DNA from: Mycolicibacterium aichiense
GTDB lineage: Bacteria > Actinomycetota > Actinomycetes > Mycobacteriales > Mycobacteriaceae
Length of the DNA stretch: 64,000 nt
Direction of reading: 5' to 3'
NCBI RefSeq assembly: GCF_010726245.1
Contig: NZ_AP022561.1
Coordinates: forward strand, 2,976,001-3,040,000
In this document: piece by piece, positions 28,538 through 38,297 of the stretch
How positions within the stretch are numbered: the first letter of the stretch is position 1
Layout: each line of letters opens with the position of its first letter
Notes under the pieces: model-generated
The model's input: the letters and a program-made list of their open reading frames with translations, nothing else
Database searches by the model: none
What the model was told of the DNA's origin: nothing
Program-made: the position numbers and the translations under genes

Positions 28538-28840
28538 TCACGGGATCGGGTGGTGGACGGTGACCAGCTTGGTGCCGTCCGGGAAGGTGGCTTCGACCTG
28601 CACGTCGTGCAGCATCTCGGGCACACCTTCCATCACGTCGTCGCGGCCCAGCACCTCACGCCCGGTGACCATCAGCTCGGCCACGGTGCGACCGTCACGG
28701 GCGCCTTCCAGCACGTGATCGGTGATCAGCGCAACCGCTTCGGGGTAGTTGAGCTTCAGCCCGCGCCCCTGCCTGCGCCGGGCGAGGTCGGCGGCATAGG
28801 ACAGCAGCAACCGGTCGGTCTCGTGCGGTGTCAGTTGCAT
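28538..28840 (-). CDS. ureA: Urease gamma subunit UreA
   Basis: 100 residues from ATG 28840 ([20 protein letters not shown]), the canonical UreA start; an upstream in-frame ATG adding MAGSRT is less likely. [25 protein letters not shown] and [18 protein letters not shown] are diagnostic. First gene of ureABCFGD, 51 nt downstream of the thioesterase gene on the same strand, so it may share that gene's promoter. Confidence 0.95.
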   Translation of the reverse strand: MQLTPHETDRLLLSYAADLARRRQGRGLKLNYPEAVALITDHVLEGARDGRTVAELMVTGREVLGRDDVMEGVPEMLHDVQVEATFPDGTKLVTVHHPIP

Positions 28841-28891
28841 AGTGCGCGATCCTGCCACGCCCGCACGGGATCAGCAGGGCGGCGAGGTCGC

Positions 28892-29311
28892 TCAGGCCTC
28901 GGGCTCGAGGTTCTGCAGGCGCACCTGTCCGCGGGCGACGAGGCGATCCTTGTCGTCGCGGATGGTCACGAGCCACAGCTGCTGGCGACGGCCGCGATGC
29001 ACGGGCTCGGTCACCCCGTACACGGTGCCGCCGGAGATCGCCCGCAGGAAGTCGGTGTTGTTGTTGACGCCGACGACGTTGCCGCCGCCGTTGGCGGACA
29101 GCCACACGAACGCCGACGTGCTGGCCATCGACTCGATCATCGAGCAGTACACCCCACCATGGACGATGCCCATCGGTTGCAGGAGCTTGGGCTGCACGTC
29201 CAGCTGCGCCTTGGCGCCGTCGACGGTCAGTTCGGTGAACACCAGCCCGAGTTCGTTGTCGAACGGGGCGGAGAAAGCGATCTGCTCGCTCGGCGACTGC
29301 TCTGATTGCAC
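28892..29311 (-). CDS. PaaI-type hotdog thioesterase (Rv1847-like)
   Basis: 139 residues from GTG 29311; the longer in-frame start adds an Arg-rich stretch over a strong hairpin and is rejected. The hotdog signature LLQPMGIVHGGVYCSMIESMAS and VGVNNNTDFLRAISGG is present, with the HGG catalytic turn and an acidic residue (Glu) on the helix. It should cleave acyl- or aryl-CoA esters. It lies directly upstream of ureA. A 14-bp hairpin and an iron-box-like palindrome lie 35 and 139 nt upstream of its start. Confidence 0.85.
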   Translation of the reverse strand: MQSEQSPSEQIAFSAPFDNELGLVFTELTVDGAKAQLDVQPKLLQPMGIVHGGVYCSMIESMASTSAFVWLSANGGGNVVGVNNNTDFLRAISGGTVYGVTEPVHRGRRQQLWLVTIRDDKDRLVARGQVRLQNLEPEA

Positions 29312-29345
29312 GCATCTGTGTCTACACCAGCCGCGCCGAGACGAG

Positions 29346-29379
29346 GGACGGGCCCCGCGGGTGAACGCGGGGCCCGTCC
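29346..29379 (-). terminator. 14-bp perfect hairpin (terminator or 5'-UTR structure)
   Basis: GGACGGGCCCCGCG (29346-29359) and CGCGGGGCCCGTCC (29366-29379) with a 6-nt loop. On the minus strand it lies after the FhuF-like gene and 35 nt before the thioesterase start. It could end the former transcript or structure the leader of the latter. No T-tract follows. Confidence 0.55.
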
Positions 29380-29449
29380 TCGGCATGGACCGGGGGTTTC
29401 TGCAGCCCTCAGAAACTCCGGCTCGGTCCGTTGGTCTGGTGTCTACAGA

Positions 29450-29468
29450 CTAGGCAAGGCTTGCCTAA
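29450..29468 (-). promoter_or_regulatory. Iron-box-like (IdeR/DtxR) palindrome upstream of thioesterase-urease genes
   Basis: CTAGGCAAGGCTTGCCTAA matches the IdeR consensus TTAGGTTAGGCTAACCTAA at 14 of 19 positions by eye and is almost symmetrical. It lies 10 nt beyond the FhuF-like stop codon and 139 nt upstream of the thioesterase start. It could be an operator for the thioesterase and possibly urease genes. Confidence 0.5.
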
Positions 29469-29478
29469 GTTACAAGAG

Positions 29479-30195
29479 CTACCCCGCGCGTCGCAGCGCC
29501 CGGACCGGTAGGCCGAACCCGCTCAGCGCGTCGAGCACCGCCTGTCCGCGCCGCATGCAGGTGACTTCGCCGGAACCGGTGAGCATGGGCACTTGCGTGG
29601 CGGTGATGACCACGGCCGATCCGACCATCTGCCACATCGCGGCCGGCGTGAGCGAACCCCGGCTGAGGTGGTGGAGGCCGTCGAAAATGGGCTCCAGCGA
29701 GCGATGGCAGCGGTGTGCGGTCCAGGTGGCCAGCGCGAGTTCATTGGGCAGCCTGACCACGCCGGTGGTGGCGGGATCGTCGGGCAGCACCCGCAGCGTC
29801 GGGTCGACGACGGCGGCCCAGTCGATCGACCCCTCCGAATCGATGTGCATCCAGAGATTTCCCGGCCCGGCATCCCAGGCCCGCCCCTCCAGGACGAACA
29901 ACGTGACCGCCCGGCCCAGCACCGCATGGGTGAACGTGGCAGCGAGCTGCTGGGCGGCGGCCCGCCGGTCACCCAGTTCGTCGGCCGCCGACTCGAACAT
30001 CGCGGCCAGCCGCCCGGACGTCACCGAATCCAGCGCCCACCAGCGGCGGCGGGACACATCGGCCATCACCGCCACGCCGTGCACCCGGGGCGAATCCGGG
30101 CTCAGGGCGCGCAATCGGCGGCTGGATTCGTGCAACGGCAGGACCCGGCGAATGGTCATCCCGTCGATCAGCGGGTCAAGCACGGCTGCGGTCAC
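29479..30195 (-). CDS. FhuF-like putative ferric-siderophore reductase, iron-box controlled
   Basis: 238 residues from GTG 30195, which has a GAGGAGG ribosome-binding site. The central LAATFTHAVLGRAVTLFVLEGRAWD and GNLWMHIDSEGSIDWAAVVDP segments resemble FhuF/IucA-type proteins. The four-cysteine [2Fe-2S] tail of true FhuF is absent; only scattered Cys remain (HRCHRS, VTCMRR). It may therefore reduce or bind a ferric siderophore differently, or have lost that activity. A strong iron box begins 14 nt upstream, independent support for an iron-acquisition role. The gene is absent from the corresponding M. tuberculosis interval as I recall it. Confidence 0.55.
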   Translation of the reverse strand: MTAAVLDPLIDGMTIRRVLPLHESSRRLRALSPDSPRVHGVAVMADVSRRRWWALDSVTSGRLAAMFESAADELGDRRAAAQQLAATFTHAVLGRAVTLFVLEGRAWDAGPGNLWMHIDSEGSIDWAAVVDPTLRVLPDDPATTGVVRLPNELALATWTAHRCHRSLEPIFDGLHHLSRGSLTPAAMWQMVGSAVVITATQVPMLTGSGEVTCMRRGQAVLDALSGFGLPVRALRRAG

Positions 30196-30209
30196 GACAC
30201 CTCCTCGTC

Positions 30210-30233
30210 TATGGTTAGGTAAGCCTAACCATA
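30210..30233 (-). promoter_or_regulatory. IdeR-type iron box
   Basis: Perfect 10-bp arms TATGGTTAGG and CCTAACCATA flank a 4-bp centre. Read on the minus strand the site matches the IdeR consensus at 16 of 19 positions. It lies immediately upstream of the FhuF-like start, where iron-loaded IdeR would repress transcription when iron is plentiful. Confidence 0.8.
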
Positions 30234-30388
30234 AGAAGGGATGGCACGTCCGCGTGGCTACTGTGAGTGCTGTCACAACTGCGACCACTTTTTGCCGGGT
30301 GGCCTGCGCCGACCCGGCTACGGACGGTGCCGCGGGAACACCACCGCCCGGAGCGGAGTTGATCGACTTGTTGGATACGACGCGCGGT

Positions 30389-30404
30389 AGTAATCGGGAG
30401 TACT
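30389..30404 (+). promoter_or_regulatory. Candidate BlaI operator
   Basis: AGTA-N8-TACT, within GTAGTA...AGTACT, lies 32 nt before the blaI start. Staphylococcal BlaI/MecI operators also contain GTAGTA/TACTAC halves. Autorepression is usual for this family; the site assignment is tentative. Confidence 0.3.
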
Positions 30405-30435
30405 CTGATTTGACTGCCTACGGAGATGAACGGAA

Positions 30436-30852
30436 ATGGCCAAGTTGACTCGTCTCGGCGAACTTGAACGCGCGGTGATGGACCATCTGTGGGCCGCTGG
30501 CGAGCCGCTGACGGTCCGTCAGGTCCACGAGGCACTCTGTACCGAACGGGACCTGGCCTACACCACGGTGATGACCGTCCTGCAGCGCCTCGCCCGCAAG
30601 AACCTGGTCTCCCAGATCCGGGATGACCGCGCCCACCAGTACGCACCGGTCCACGGCCGTGACGAACTGGTCGCCGGCCTGATGGTCGACGCGCTGGATC
30701 AGGCCTCCGACTCCGGCGGCCGGCAGGCCGCCCTGGTGCACTTTGTCGAACGGGTCGGTGCGGACGAGGCCGACGCATTGCGCCGCGCCCTGGCCGAATT
30801 GGAGTCCAAGGACCGTTCCACCTGGCCCGCTGGCGGCATGCCCAGCGCCTGA
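30436..30852 (+). CDS. blaI: BlaI/MecI-family transcriptional repressor
   Basis: 138 residues. The N-terminal winged helix is typical (LGELERAVMDHLWAAGEPLTVRQVHEAL, AYTTVMTVLQRLARKNLV), followed by the dimerising C-terminal helices (FVERVGADEADALRRALAEL). In M. tuberculosis the homologue Rv1846c represses beta-lactamase and respiratory genes and is relieved by beta-lactam exposure. The next gene, 14 nt downstream, is its partner membrane metallopeptidase. Confidence 0.93.
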   Translation: MAKLTRLGELERAVMDHLWAAGEPLTVRQVHEALCTERDLAYTTVMTVLQRLARKNLVSQIRDDRAHQYAPVHGRDELVAGLMVDALDQASDSGGRQAALVHFVERVGADEADALRRALAELESKDRSTWPAGGMPSA

Positions 30853-30866
30853 GGGACAATTTCAGC

Positions 30867-31793
30867 GTGTCCGCGCTGGCCTTCACCCTCCTCGCCTTGA
30901 TGCTGGTTGGTCCTGTGCCCGCGCTGCTGGCCCGCGCCTCGTGGCCGATGCGGGCGCCGCGGGCCGCGATCGTGCTCTGGCAGTCCATTGCGGTGGCCGC
31001 GGTGCTGTCCGCATTCAGCGCGGGACTGGCCATCGCCAGCCGGCTGTTCGCCCCCGGCCCCGACGGCCGTCCCACCGCGACGATCACCAGCGAGATCGAG
31101 GTGCTGGGCTGGCCGCTGTGGTCGGCATACGTCGTGGTCTTCGCAATCACGCTGCTCATCGGCGCCCGGCTGGTGATCGCCGCGGTGCAGGTCGCGGTCG
31201 CCACCCGGCGCCGCCGGGCCCACCACCGGATGGTCGTCGACCTGCTGGGCGACTGCCGGCACGGCATGCACGGGCTGCGGGTGCTCGACGTGGCCGAACC
31301 GCTGGCCTACTGCCTGCCCGGGGTGCGCAGCCGGGTCGTGCTCAGCCAGGGCACCCTGTCGGCATTGAGCGACACCGAACTCACCGCGATCCTCAGCCAT
31401 GAGCGGGCGCATCTGCGGGCCCGCCACGATCTGGTGCTCGAGGCGTTCATCGCCGTGCACACCGCCTTCCCCCGCTTCGTCCGCAGCGGCAGCGCCCTGG
31501 CCGCGGTGCGGCTGCTCGTGGAGATGCTCGCCGACGATGCCGCGGTGCGCACGGCGGGACCCGGCCCCCTGGCCCGCGCGCTGGTGGCCTGCGCCGCGGC
31601 CCGCACCCCGAAGGGCGCCCTGGCCGGCGGCGGCCCGACCACGCTGATCCGGGTGCGCCGGCTGGCCGGCGAGCCGAACAGCCTGGTGCTGTCGATGGCC
31701 GCCTACGCCACCGCGGCCGCGGTGCTCGTGGTGCCGACGGTTGCGGTCGCAATGCCGTGGCTGACCGAGCTGCACCGGCTGTTTCTTTCCTGA
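30867..31793 (+). CDS. M56-family membrane metallopeptidase (BlaR1-like without sensor domain)
   Basis: 308 residues from GTG 30867. Four hydrophobic segments (1-25, 35-60, 80-112, ~280-300) surround a cytosolic zinc-protease domain with HERAH at 178-182 (HExxH). Unlike BlaR1 it has no extracellular penicillin-binding domain, so the signal must be sensed otherwise. It presumably cleaves BlaI, the product of the upstream co-transcribed gene. Rv1845c homologue. Confidence 0.9.
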   Translation: MSALAFTLLALMLVGPVPALLARASWPMRAPRAAIVLWQSIAVAAVLSAFSAGLAIASRLFAPGPDGRPTATITSEIEVLGWPLWSAYVVVFAITLLIGARLVIAAVQVAVATRRRRAHHRMVVDLLGDCRHGMHGLRVLDVAEPLAYCLPGVRSRVVLSQGTLSALSDTELTAILSHERAHLRARHDLVLEAFIAVHTAFPRFVRSGSALAAVRLLVEMLADDAAVRTAGPGPLARALVACAAARTPKGALAGGGPTTLIRVRRLAGEPNSLVLSMAAYATAAAVLVVPTVAVAMPWLTELHRLFLS

Positions 31794-31837
31794 AACTGTT
31801 CTGCCACAACAAAATTCACACAATTGAAAGGCGCGAG

Positions 31838-33292
31838 ATGACCTCACCGCAGACAGACGGTACTGCACAGATCGGTGTTACCGGAATGGCGGTGATGGGG
31901 TCGAACATCGCGCGCAACTTCGCCCACCACGGCTACACCGTCGCCCTGCACAACCGCTCGGTCGCCAAAACCGACGCCGTGCTCGCCGAGCACGGTTCCG
32001 AGGGCAACTTCGTGCGCACCGAGACGATGGCCGAATTCGCCGCCGCGCTAGAGAAGCCGCGCCGCGCGCTGATCATGGTCAAGGCCGGCGACCCGACCGA
32101 CGCGGTGATCAACGAACTGTGCGAGGTCTTCGAGCCGGGCGACATCATCATCGACGGCGGTAACGCGCTCTACACCGACACCATCCGCCGCGAGAAGGCG
32201 GTGCGCGAGCGCGGCCTGCACTTCGTCGGCGCAGGCATTTCCGGCGGTGAGGAGGGCGCGCTGAAGGGTCCGTCGATCATGCCGGGCGGACCTGCCGAGT
32301 CCTACAAGTCGCTGGGCCCGCTGCTCGAGGAGATCTCCGCGCACGTCGACGGCGTCCCGTGCTGTACCCACATCGGCCCCGACGGCGCCGGCCACTTCGT
32401 CAAGATGGTGCACAACGGCATCGAGTATTCCGACATGCAGCTCATCGGCGAGGCCTACCAGCTGCTGCGCGACGGGCTCGGCAAGACCGCACCCGAGATC
32501 GCCGAGATCTTCGCGGAGTGGAACAAAGGCGATCTGGACAGCTATTTGATCGAGATCACCGCCGAGGTGCTGCGCCAGACCGACGCCAAGACCGGCAAGC
32601 CGCTGGTCGACGTGATCGTCGACGAGGCCGAGCAGAAGGGCACCGGCCGCTGGACGGTCAAGTCGGCGTTGGACCTCGGGGTGCCGGTGACCGGTATCGC
32701 CGAGGCGGTCTTCGCCCGCGCTCTGTCCGGCTCGGTCCCCCAGCGCAAGGCCACCACCGGCCTGGCCTCCGGAGACCTGGGCGAACAGCCCACGGACGCA
32801 GCGCAATTCATCGATGACGTGAGCAAGGCGCTGTACGCCTCGAAGATCATCGCCTACGCCCAGGGCTTCAACCAGATCCAGGCGGGCAGCGCCGAATACG
32901 ACTGGGGCATCACCCTCGGCGACATGGCCACGATCTGGCGCGGCGGCTGCATCATCCGGGCCAAGTTCCTCAACCGGATCAAGGAGGCCTACGACGAGAA
33001 CGCCGAGCTGGCGACGCTGATCGCCGCACCGTACTTCCGGGACGCGGTCGAGGCGGGTATCGACAGCTGGCGCCGCGTGGTGGTGAAGGCCACCGAGCTC
33101 GGCATCCCGGTCCCCGGCTTCGCCTCGGCGCTGTCGTACTACGACGCGCTGCGCACCGAGCGACTGCCCGCGGCGCTGACCCAGGGCCTGCGCGACTTCT
33201 TCGGCGCGCACACCTACGGCCGGACCGATGCCGACCCGGCCGCCCGATTCCACACCCTCTGGAGTGGTGACCGCAGCGAAGTCGAGGCGTAG
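31838..33292 (+). CDS. gnd1: NADP-type 6-phosphogluconate dehydrogenase Gnd1
   Basis: 484 residues from ATG 31838; the longer in-frame start lies inside the M56 gene and is rejected. N-terminal Rossmann IGVTGMAVMGSNIARNFAHHGYTV, the substrate motif GAGISGGEEGALKGPSIMPGG, and catalytic Lys/Asn in HFVKMVHNGIEYSDMQLIGE. It oxidatively decarboxylates 6-phosphogluconate to ribulose-5-phosphate with NADPH formation, cytosolic. 18 nt upstream of guaB1. Rv1844c homologue. Confidence 0.96.
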   Translation: MTSPQTDGTAQIGVTGMAVMGSNIARNFAHHGYTVALHNRSVAKTDAVLAEHGSEGNFVRTETMAEFAAALEKPRRALIMVKAGDPTDAVINELCEVFEPGDIIIDGGNALYTDTIRREKAVRERGLHFVGAGISGGEEGALKGPSIMPGGPAESYKSLGPLLEEISAHVDGVPCCTHIGPDGAGHFVKMVHNGIEYSDMQLIGEAYQLLRDGLGKTAPEIAEIFAEWNKGDLDSYLIEITAEVLRQTDAKTGKPLVDVIVDEAEQKGTGRWTVKSALDLGVPVTGIAEAVFARALSGSVPQRKATTGLASGDLGEQPTDAAQFIDDVSKALYASKIIAYAQGFNQIQAGSAEYDWGITLGDMATIWRGGCIIRAKFLNRIKEAYDENAELATLIAAPYFRDAVEAGIDSWRRVVVKATELGIPVPGFASALSYYDALRTERLPAALTQGLRDFFGAHTYGRTDADPAARFHTLWSGDRSEVEA

Positions 33293-33301
33293 CGCCGTTA
33301 G

Positions 33302-34754
<1,453 letters not shown>

Positions 34755-34812
34755 ATCGTCGGCGAAGCCGCTAACATAGGGATTTGTTCTGCTCCCCGAG
34801 GAAAGGGAACCT

Positions 34813-34941
34813 GTGCCGCAGGCACCCATCGAGGTCCCCGCGGATCGGGCTGCCTGGGGCGAGCGCCCCGCAGACGAGGCCGAGGCCGAACCTTCTTCTA
34901 GCCGGCCGGGCATGTGGCCCGGCTGCCCCACCCGCTCATGA
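34813..34941 (+). CDS. Short leader ORF (42 codons) coupled to the CNNM transporter gene
   Basis: A GTG with a good AGGAAAGGGAA ribosome-binding site opens a 42-codon frame. Its TGA overlaps the ATG of the transporter gene at 34938 as ATGA. The peptide is Glu/Ala/Pro-rich ([19 protein letters not shown]...) with no membrane segment. The transporter start itself has no recognisable ribosome-binding site, so its translation probably depends on ribosomes finishing this frame. A TAACAT -10-like hexamer lies at 34772. Whether the peptide has its own function is unknown. Confidence 0.45.
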   Translation: MPQAPIEVPADRAAWGERPADEAEAEPSSSRPGMWPGCPTRS

Positions 34942-36299
34942 CCGCCATGTACACCGCGTTGAGCCTGTTGGCGATCGTCGTGCTGACCCTGGGAACGGCG
35001 TTGTTCGTCGCCGCCGAGTTCTCGCTGACCGCCCTGGAACGCAGCACCGTCGACGCGAACGCCCGCACCGGTGACCGCAGCGACCAGAACGTCGCGAAAG
35101 CGCATCGCACGCTGTCCTTCCAGCTGTCCGGCGCGCAATTGGGCATCTCGATCACCACGCTGGCCACCGGTTATCTGGCCGAGCCCGTCCTGGCGCGGCT
35201 GCTCGATCCGGTCCTCGAGCTGCTGCATGTGCCGCAGCGGGCGGCCGCCGTGATCTCGCTGACCCTGGCGATCCTGATCGCCACCTCCTTGTCGATGGTG
35301 TTCGGCGAACTGGTGCCCAAGAACCTCGCGGTCGCGCGGCCGGTGCCGACCGCGCGCGCCACCGCCGGATTCCAGCTGATGTTCTCGACAGTGATGACCC
35401 CGATCATCAAGCTCACCAACGGCACCGCCAACTGGATCCTGCGCCGGATGGGCATCGAGCCGGCCGAGGAACTGCGCTCGGCGCGCTCCCCCGAAGAACT
35501 CGGGTCGCTGGTCCGCAGCTCGGCCGAGCATGGCTCGCTCGACGAGGCCACGGCGGCGCTGGTGAACCGGTCGCTGCAGTTCGGGTCGCGGATCGCCGAG
35601 GAGTTCATGACCCCGCGCACCGAGATCGAGGCACTCGACGCCGACAGCACGGTCGCCGACCTGGTCACCGCCTCGGCGAGCACCGGCTTCTCCCGCTTCC
35701 CCATCGTGCGCGGCGACCTCGACGAGACCATCGGCCTGGTGCACGTCAAGCAGGTGTTCGGGGTGCCCGCCGCGGAGCGCGCGACCACCCGGCTGGTGTC
35801 GCTGGCGATCCCGGTGCCCACGGTGCCGTCGTCGCTGGACGGCGACGCGCTGATGGCCCAGCTGCGCGCCCACGGTCTGCAGACCGCGATGGTGGTCGAC
35901 GAATACGGCGGCACCGCGGGCATGGTCACCGTCGAGGATCTGATCGAGGAGATCGTCGGCGACGTCCGCGACGAGCACGACGACTCCACGCCCGACTTCC
36001 AGAAGGCGGGTCAGGGCTGGCGGGTATCCGGGCTGCTCCGCATCGACGAGGTCGCCGAAGCCACCGGATTCCGCGCACCCGAAGGTGAATACGAAACGAT
36101 CGGCGGGCTGGTGCTGGAGAAGCTGGGCCACATTCCCGAGCCCGGCGACTCCGTGGAGCTGTCCGCCTTCGACCCGGACGGCCTGTTCGACGACCCGGTC
36201 CACTGGCGGGCCACCGTCGTCGAGATGGACGGCCGCCGCATCGACCAGCTCGTGCTGACCGAACTGGGTCGCCGCGGCGACCCCGGGCGGGAGGGTTGA
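34938..36299 (+). CDS. CNNM/CorC-family (DUF21-CBS-CorC_HlyC) membrane transporter, Rv1842c-like
   Basis: 453 residues if translation starts at ATG 34938, close to the length I recall for Rv1842c; a GTG at 34914 is the alternative. The DUF21 membrane domain covers ~1-190 ([55 protein letters not shown]). Two CBS repeats follow at ~205-330 ([25 protein letters not shown]). A CorC_HlyC domain ends the protein. The family exports or senses Mg2+/Co2+. Overlaps the next gene, a paralogue, by one base (TGATG), so the two likely form a heteromer. Confidence 0.88.
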   Translation: MTAMYTALSLLAIVVLTLGTALFVAAEFSLTALERSTVDANARTGDRSDQNVAKAHRTLSFQLSGAQLGISITTLATGYLAEPVLARLLDPVLELLHVPQRAAAVISLTLAILIATSLSMVFGELVPKNLAVARPVPTARATAGFQLMFSTVMTPIIKLTNGTANWILRRMGIEPAEELRSARSPEELGSLVRSSAEHGSLDEATAALVNRSLQFGSRIAEEFMTPRTEIEALDADSTVADLVTASASTGFSRFPIVRGDLDETIGLVHVKQVFGVPAAERATTRLVSLAIPVPTVPSSLDGDALMAQLRAHGLQTAMVVDEYGGTAGMVTVEDLIEEIVGDVRDEHDDSTPDFQKAGQGWRVSGLLRIDEVAEATGFRAPEGEYETIGGLVLEKLGHIPEPGDSVELSAFDPDGLFDDPVHWRATVVEMDGRRIDQLVLTELGRRGDPGREG

Positions 36300-37351
36300 T
36301 GGGCGACGTCCTGGGCGTTCTGCTGACCATCGCGCTGCTGGGCGCCAACGCCTTCTTCGTCGGCTCCGAATTCGCGCTGATCTCGGCCCGCCGCGACCGA
36401 CTGGAAGCCCTTGCCGAACAAGGCAAACGGAGCGCGGTGACCGTGCTGCGCGCCGGTGAGCAACTGTCCCTGATGCTGGCCGGCGCCCAGCTGGGCATCA
36501 CCGTGTGTTCGATCCTGCTCGGCCGGGTCGGCGAGCCGGCGGTGGCCCACCTGCTGGAGAAGCCGTTCGATCTGGTGGGGGTCCCCGACGCCGTTCTGCA
36601 CACCGTGTCGTTCGTGGTGGCACTGGGTTTCGTGGTGACGTTGCACGTGCTGCTCGGCGAGATGGTGCCCAAGAACATCGCGATCGCGGGTCCGGAGAAG
36701 ACGGCGATGCTCGTGGTGCCGGTGTACCTGGTCTACGTGCGGTTCGCCCGGCCGTTCATCGGGTTCTACAACTGGGCCGCCAACACCACGCTGCGCGCGT
36801 TCGGCGTCGAAGCCAAGGACGAACTCGACGTCACCGTGTCCACCGTGGAGCTCGCGGAGATGATCGCCGAATCGCGATCCGAAGGGCTGCTGGACCCCGA
36901 GGAGCACATGCGGCTGACCCGGGCGCTGCAGATCCGCAACCGGGTGGTCAACGATGTGGCCGTGCCGGTGCGCGACATCCGCGCTGTCCCGGTCGCACGG
37001 CCCGGCGGCGGCCCCACGGTCAGCGCGATCGAGCAGGCGCTCAACGAGACCGGCTACTCCCGGTTCCCCGTCACCGATGCGAGCGGCGAATTCATCGGCT
37101 TCGTCCACATCAAGGACATCCTCGACCAGATCGACGAGCGCGACGCGGTGGTCGACGGCGCCGTGGTGCGTCCGCTGCCGCGGGTGCCCGCCGACATGCC
37201 GCTACCGGACGCGCTGTCGCAGCTGCGCCGCGACAACAGCCACCTGGCGCTGGTCACCGACGGCGATCAGTCCGTGTGCGCCATGGTCGCGCTCGAGGAC
37301 CTGGTCGAGGACCTGATCGGCACGGTGCGCGACGGGATGCACCGTTCGTGA
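36299..37351 (+). CDS. CNNM/CorC-family membrane transporter, second subunit, Rv1841c-like
   Basis: 350 residues. DUF21 domain ~1-180 (NAFFVGSEFALISARRDRL, LMLAGAQLGITVCSILLGRVGEP, GEMVPKNIAIAGPEK) and a CBS pair ~200-340 (YSRFPVTDASGEFIGFVHIKDIL, MVALEDLVEDLIGTVRD). It lacks the C-terminal CorC_HlyC domain of its upstream paralogue. The start overlaps the upstream stop, which implies coupled synthesis and probable complex formation for divalent-cation export or homeostasis. Confidence 0.88.
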   Translation: MGDVLGVLLTIALLGANAFFVGSEFALISARRDRLEALAEQGKRSAVTVLRAGEQLSLMLAGAQLGITVCSILLGRVGEPAVAHLLEKPFDLVGVPDAVLHTVSFVVALGFVVTLHVLLGEMVPKNIAIAGPEKTAMLVVPVYLVYVRFARPFIGFYNWAANTTLRAFGVEAKDELDVTVSTVELAEMIAESRSEGLLDPEEHMRLTRALQIRNRVVNDVAVPVRDIRAVPVARPGGGPTVSAIEQALNETGYSRFPVTDASGEFIGFVHIKDILDQIDERDAVVDGAVVRPLPRVPADMPLPDALSQLRRDNSHLALVTDGDQSVCAMVALEDLVEDLIGTVRDGMHRS

Positions 37352-37356
37352 CCGGC

Positions 37357-37371
37357 AGCCGCTCCGCGGCT
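37357..37371. terminator. Short hairpin between convergent genes
   Basis: AGCCGC (37357-37362) and GCGGCT (37366-37371) with a 3-nt loop, between the CorC-type gene and the convergent potassium-channel gene. Confidence 0.4.
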
Positions 37372-38164
37372 AGCGACTACGTCGCGACCCCTCGGAGCGG
37401 TAGGACCTGGTCCCGTGCGACGGTGTGCGCCGGTCGCCGGTGACGGCCAGCGCCTCGCTCAACTGCCGGACTTCGTCGCGCAGCGCCTCGATCTGGTCTG
37501 CCGTGGCGGAGTTGGAGGCGGTGTTGTCCTCCGATACGCGCTGCACAATCCATGATGCGACGGTGGCGGTGATGACACCGATGAGGCTGATTCCGCCGAC
37601 CATCAGCAGCGCGGCGATCAGCCGGCCGACGACCGTTACCGGATATTGGTCGCCGTAACCCACGGTGGTGATCGTGGCCAGCGACCACCACAAGGCATCG
37701 CCGAAGCTGGTGATGTTGGCGTCGGGAGCACCCCTTTCGACGTCCAGAACCGCCAGCGACGAGGCGTAGACCAGCAGGGTCGCCACGGCGGTGGCATAGA
37801 CCACCACCCGGCCGCGCAGCGCGTTGCCGAAAGCGCGTTGCAGGGTGAACACCAGCACGACCAGCCGTAGTACCCGTAACGGCCGCAGGAACGGCAGTGC
37901 GACAGTTGCCAGGTCGAACAAGTGCCGGACAAACCACCGGGCCCGAGCTTCCGCGAGCGCGAAGCGGACCACGTAGTCCACGACGAACGTCACCCACAGC
38001 ACGGTCATCACGGTGTTCAGCACTGCCCCCGCCACACCGCGCGGCTCGGCGAGCACCTGCAGCGAATAGGTCACCAAGAACACCACCGCCACGGCGGCCA
38101 GCGGCCACTCGCTGTGGTGTTCCCAGCGGGTCAGCCGCGGGTTCGGCTGGGAGGTCGTCATCAA
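37370..38164 (-). CDS. Six-helix voltage-gated-type potassium channel
   Basis: 264 residues. Hydrophobic S1-S4 lie in ~20-112, with an S4-like FLRPLRVLRLVVLVF carrying spaced arginines. The pore loop has the exact K+ selectivity filter TVGYGD at 167-172, and S6 follows (GRLIAALLMVGGISLIGVITA). A C-terminal coiled coil (ADQIEALRDEVRQLSEAL, ~222-240) probably assists tetramerisation, followed by a basic tail. It should form a tetrameric K+ channel in the cytoplasmic membrane. It is not part of the M. tuberculosis interval I recall; it sits where toxin-antitoxin and PE-PGRS genes lie there. Confidence 0.9.
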   Translation of the reverse strand: MMTTSQPNPRLTRWEHHSEWPLAAVAVVFLVTYSLQVLAEPRGVAGAVLNTVMTVLWVTFVVDYVVRFALAEARARWFVRHLFDLATVALPFLRPLRVLRLVVLVFTLQRAFGNALRGRVVVYATAVATLLVYASSLAVLDVERGAPDANITSFGDALWWSLATITTVGYGDQYPVTVVGRLIAALLMVGGISLIGVITATVASWIVQRVSEDNTASNSATADQIEALRDEVRQLSEALAVTGDRRTPSHGTRSYRSEGSRRSR

Positions 38165-38216
38165 TTCATCCTTCGGCCTTGGCTACGAGGGGGCGGATAG
38201 TGCTTTCCCGTTCTGC

Positions 38217-38262
38217 GGCCCGGTCATGTGTCGTATGTGACCTCGGTAAACTGACCCGGGCC
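38217..38262 (+). promoter_or_regulatory. Inverted repeat flanking a -10-like hexamer
   Basis: GGCCCGGTCA (38217-38226) and TGACCCGGGCC (38252-38262) are complementary apart from one bulged base. They bracket TAAACT (38247-38252), a plausible -10 for the plus-strand gene at 38298. Operator or mRNA-leader stem; regulator unknown. Confidence 0.35.
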
Positions 38263-38297
38263 ACGGTGTCCTGAGCCGCGGCCCAGGAGGAGAGACC

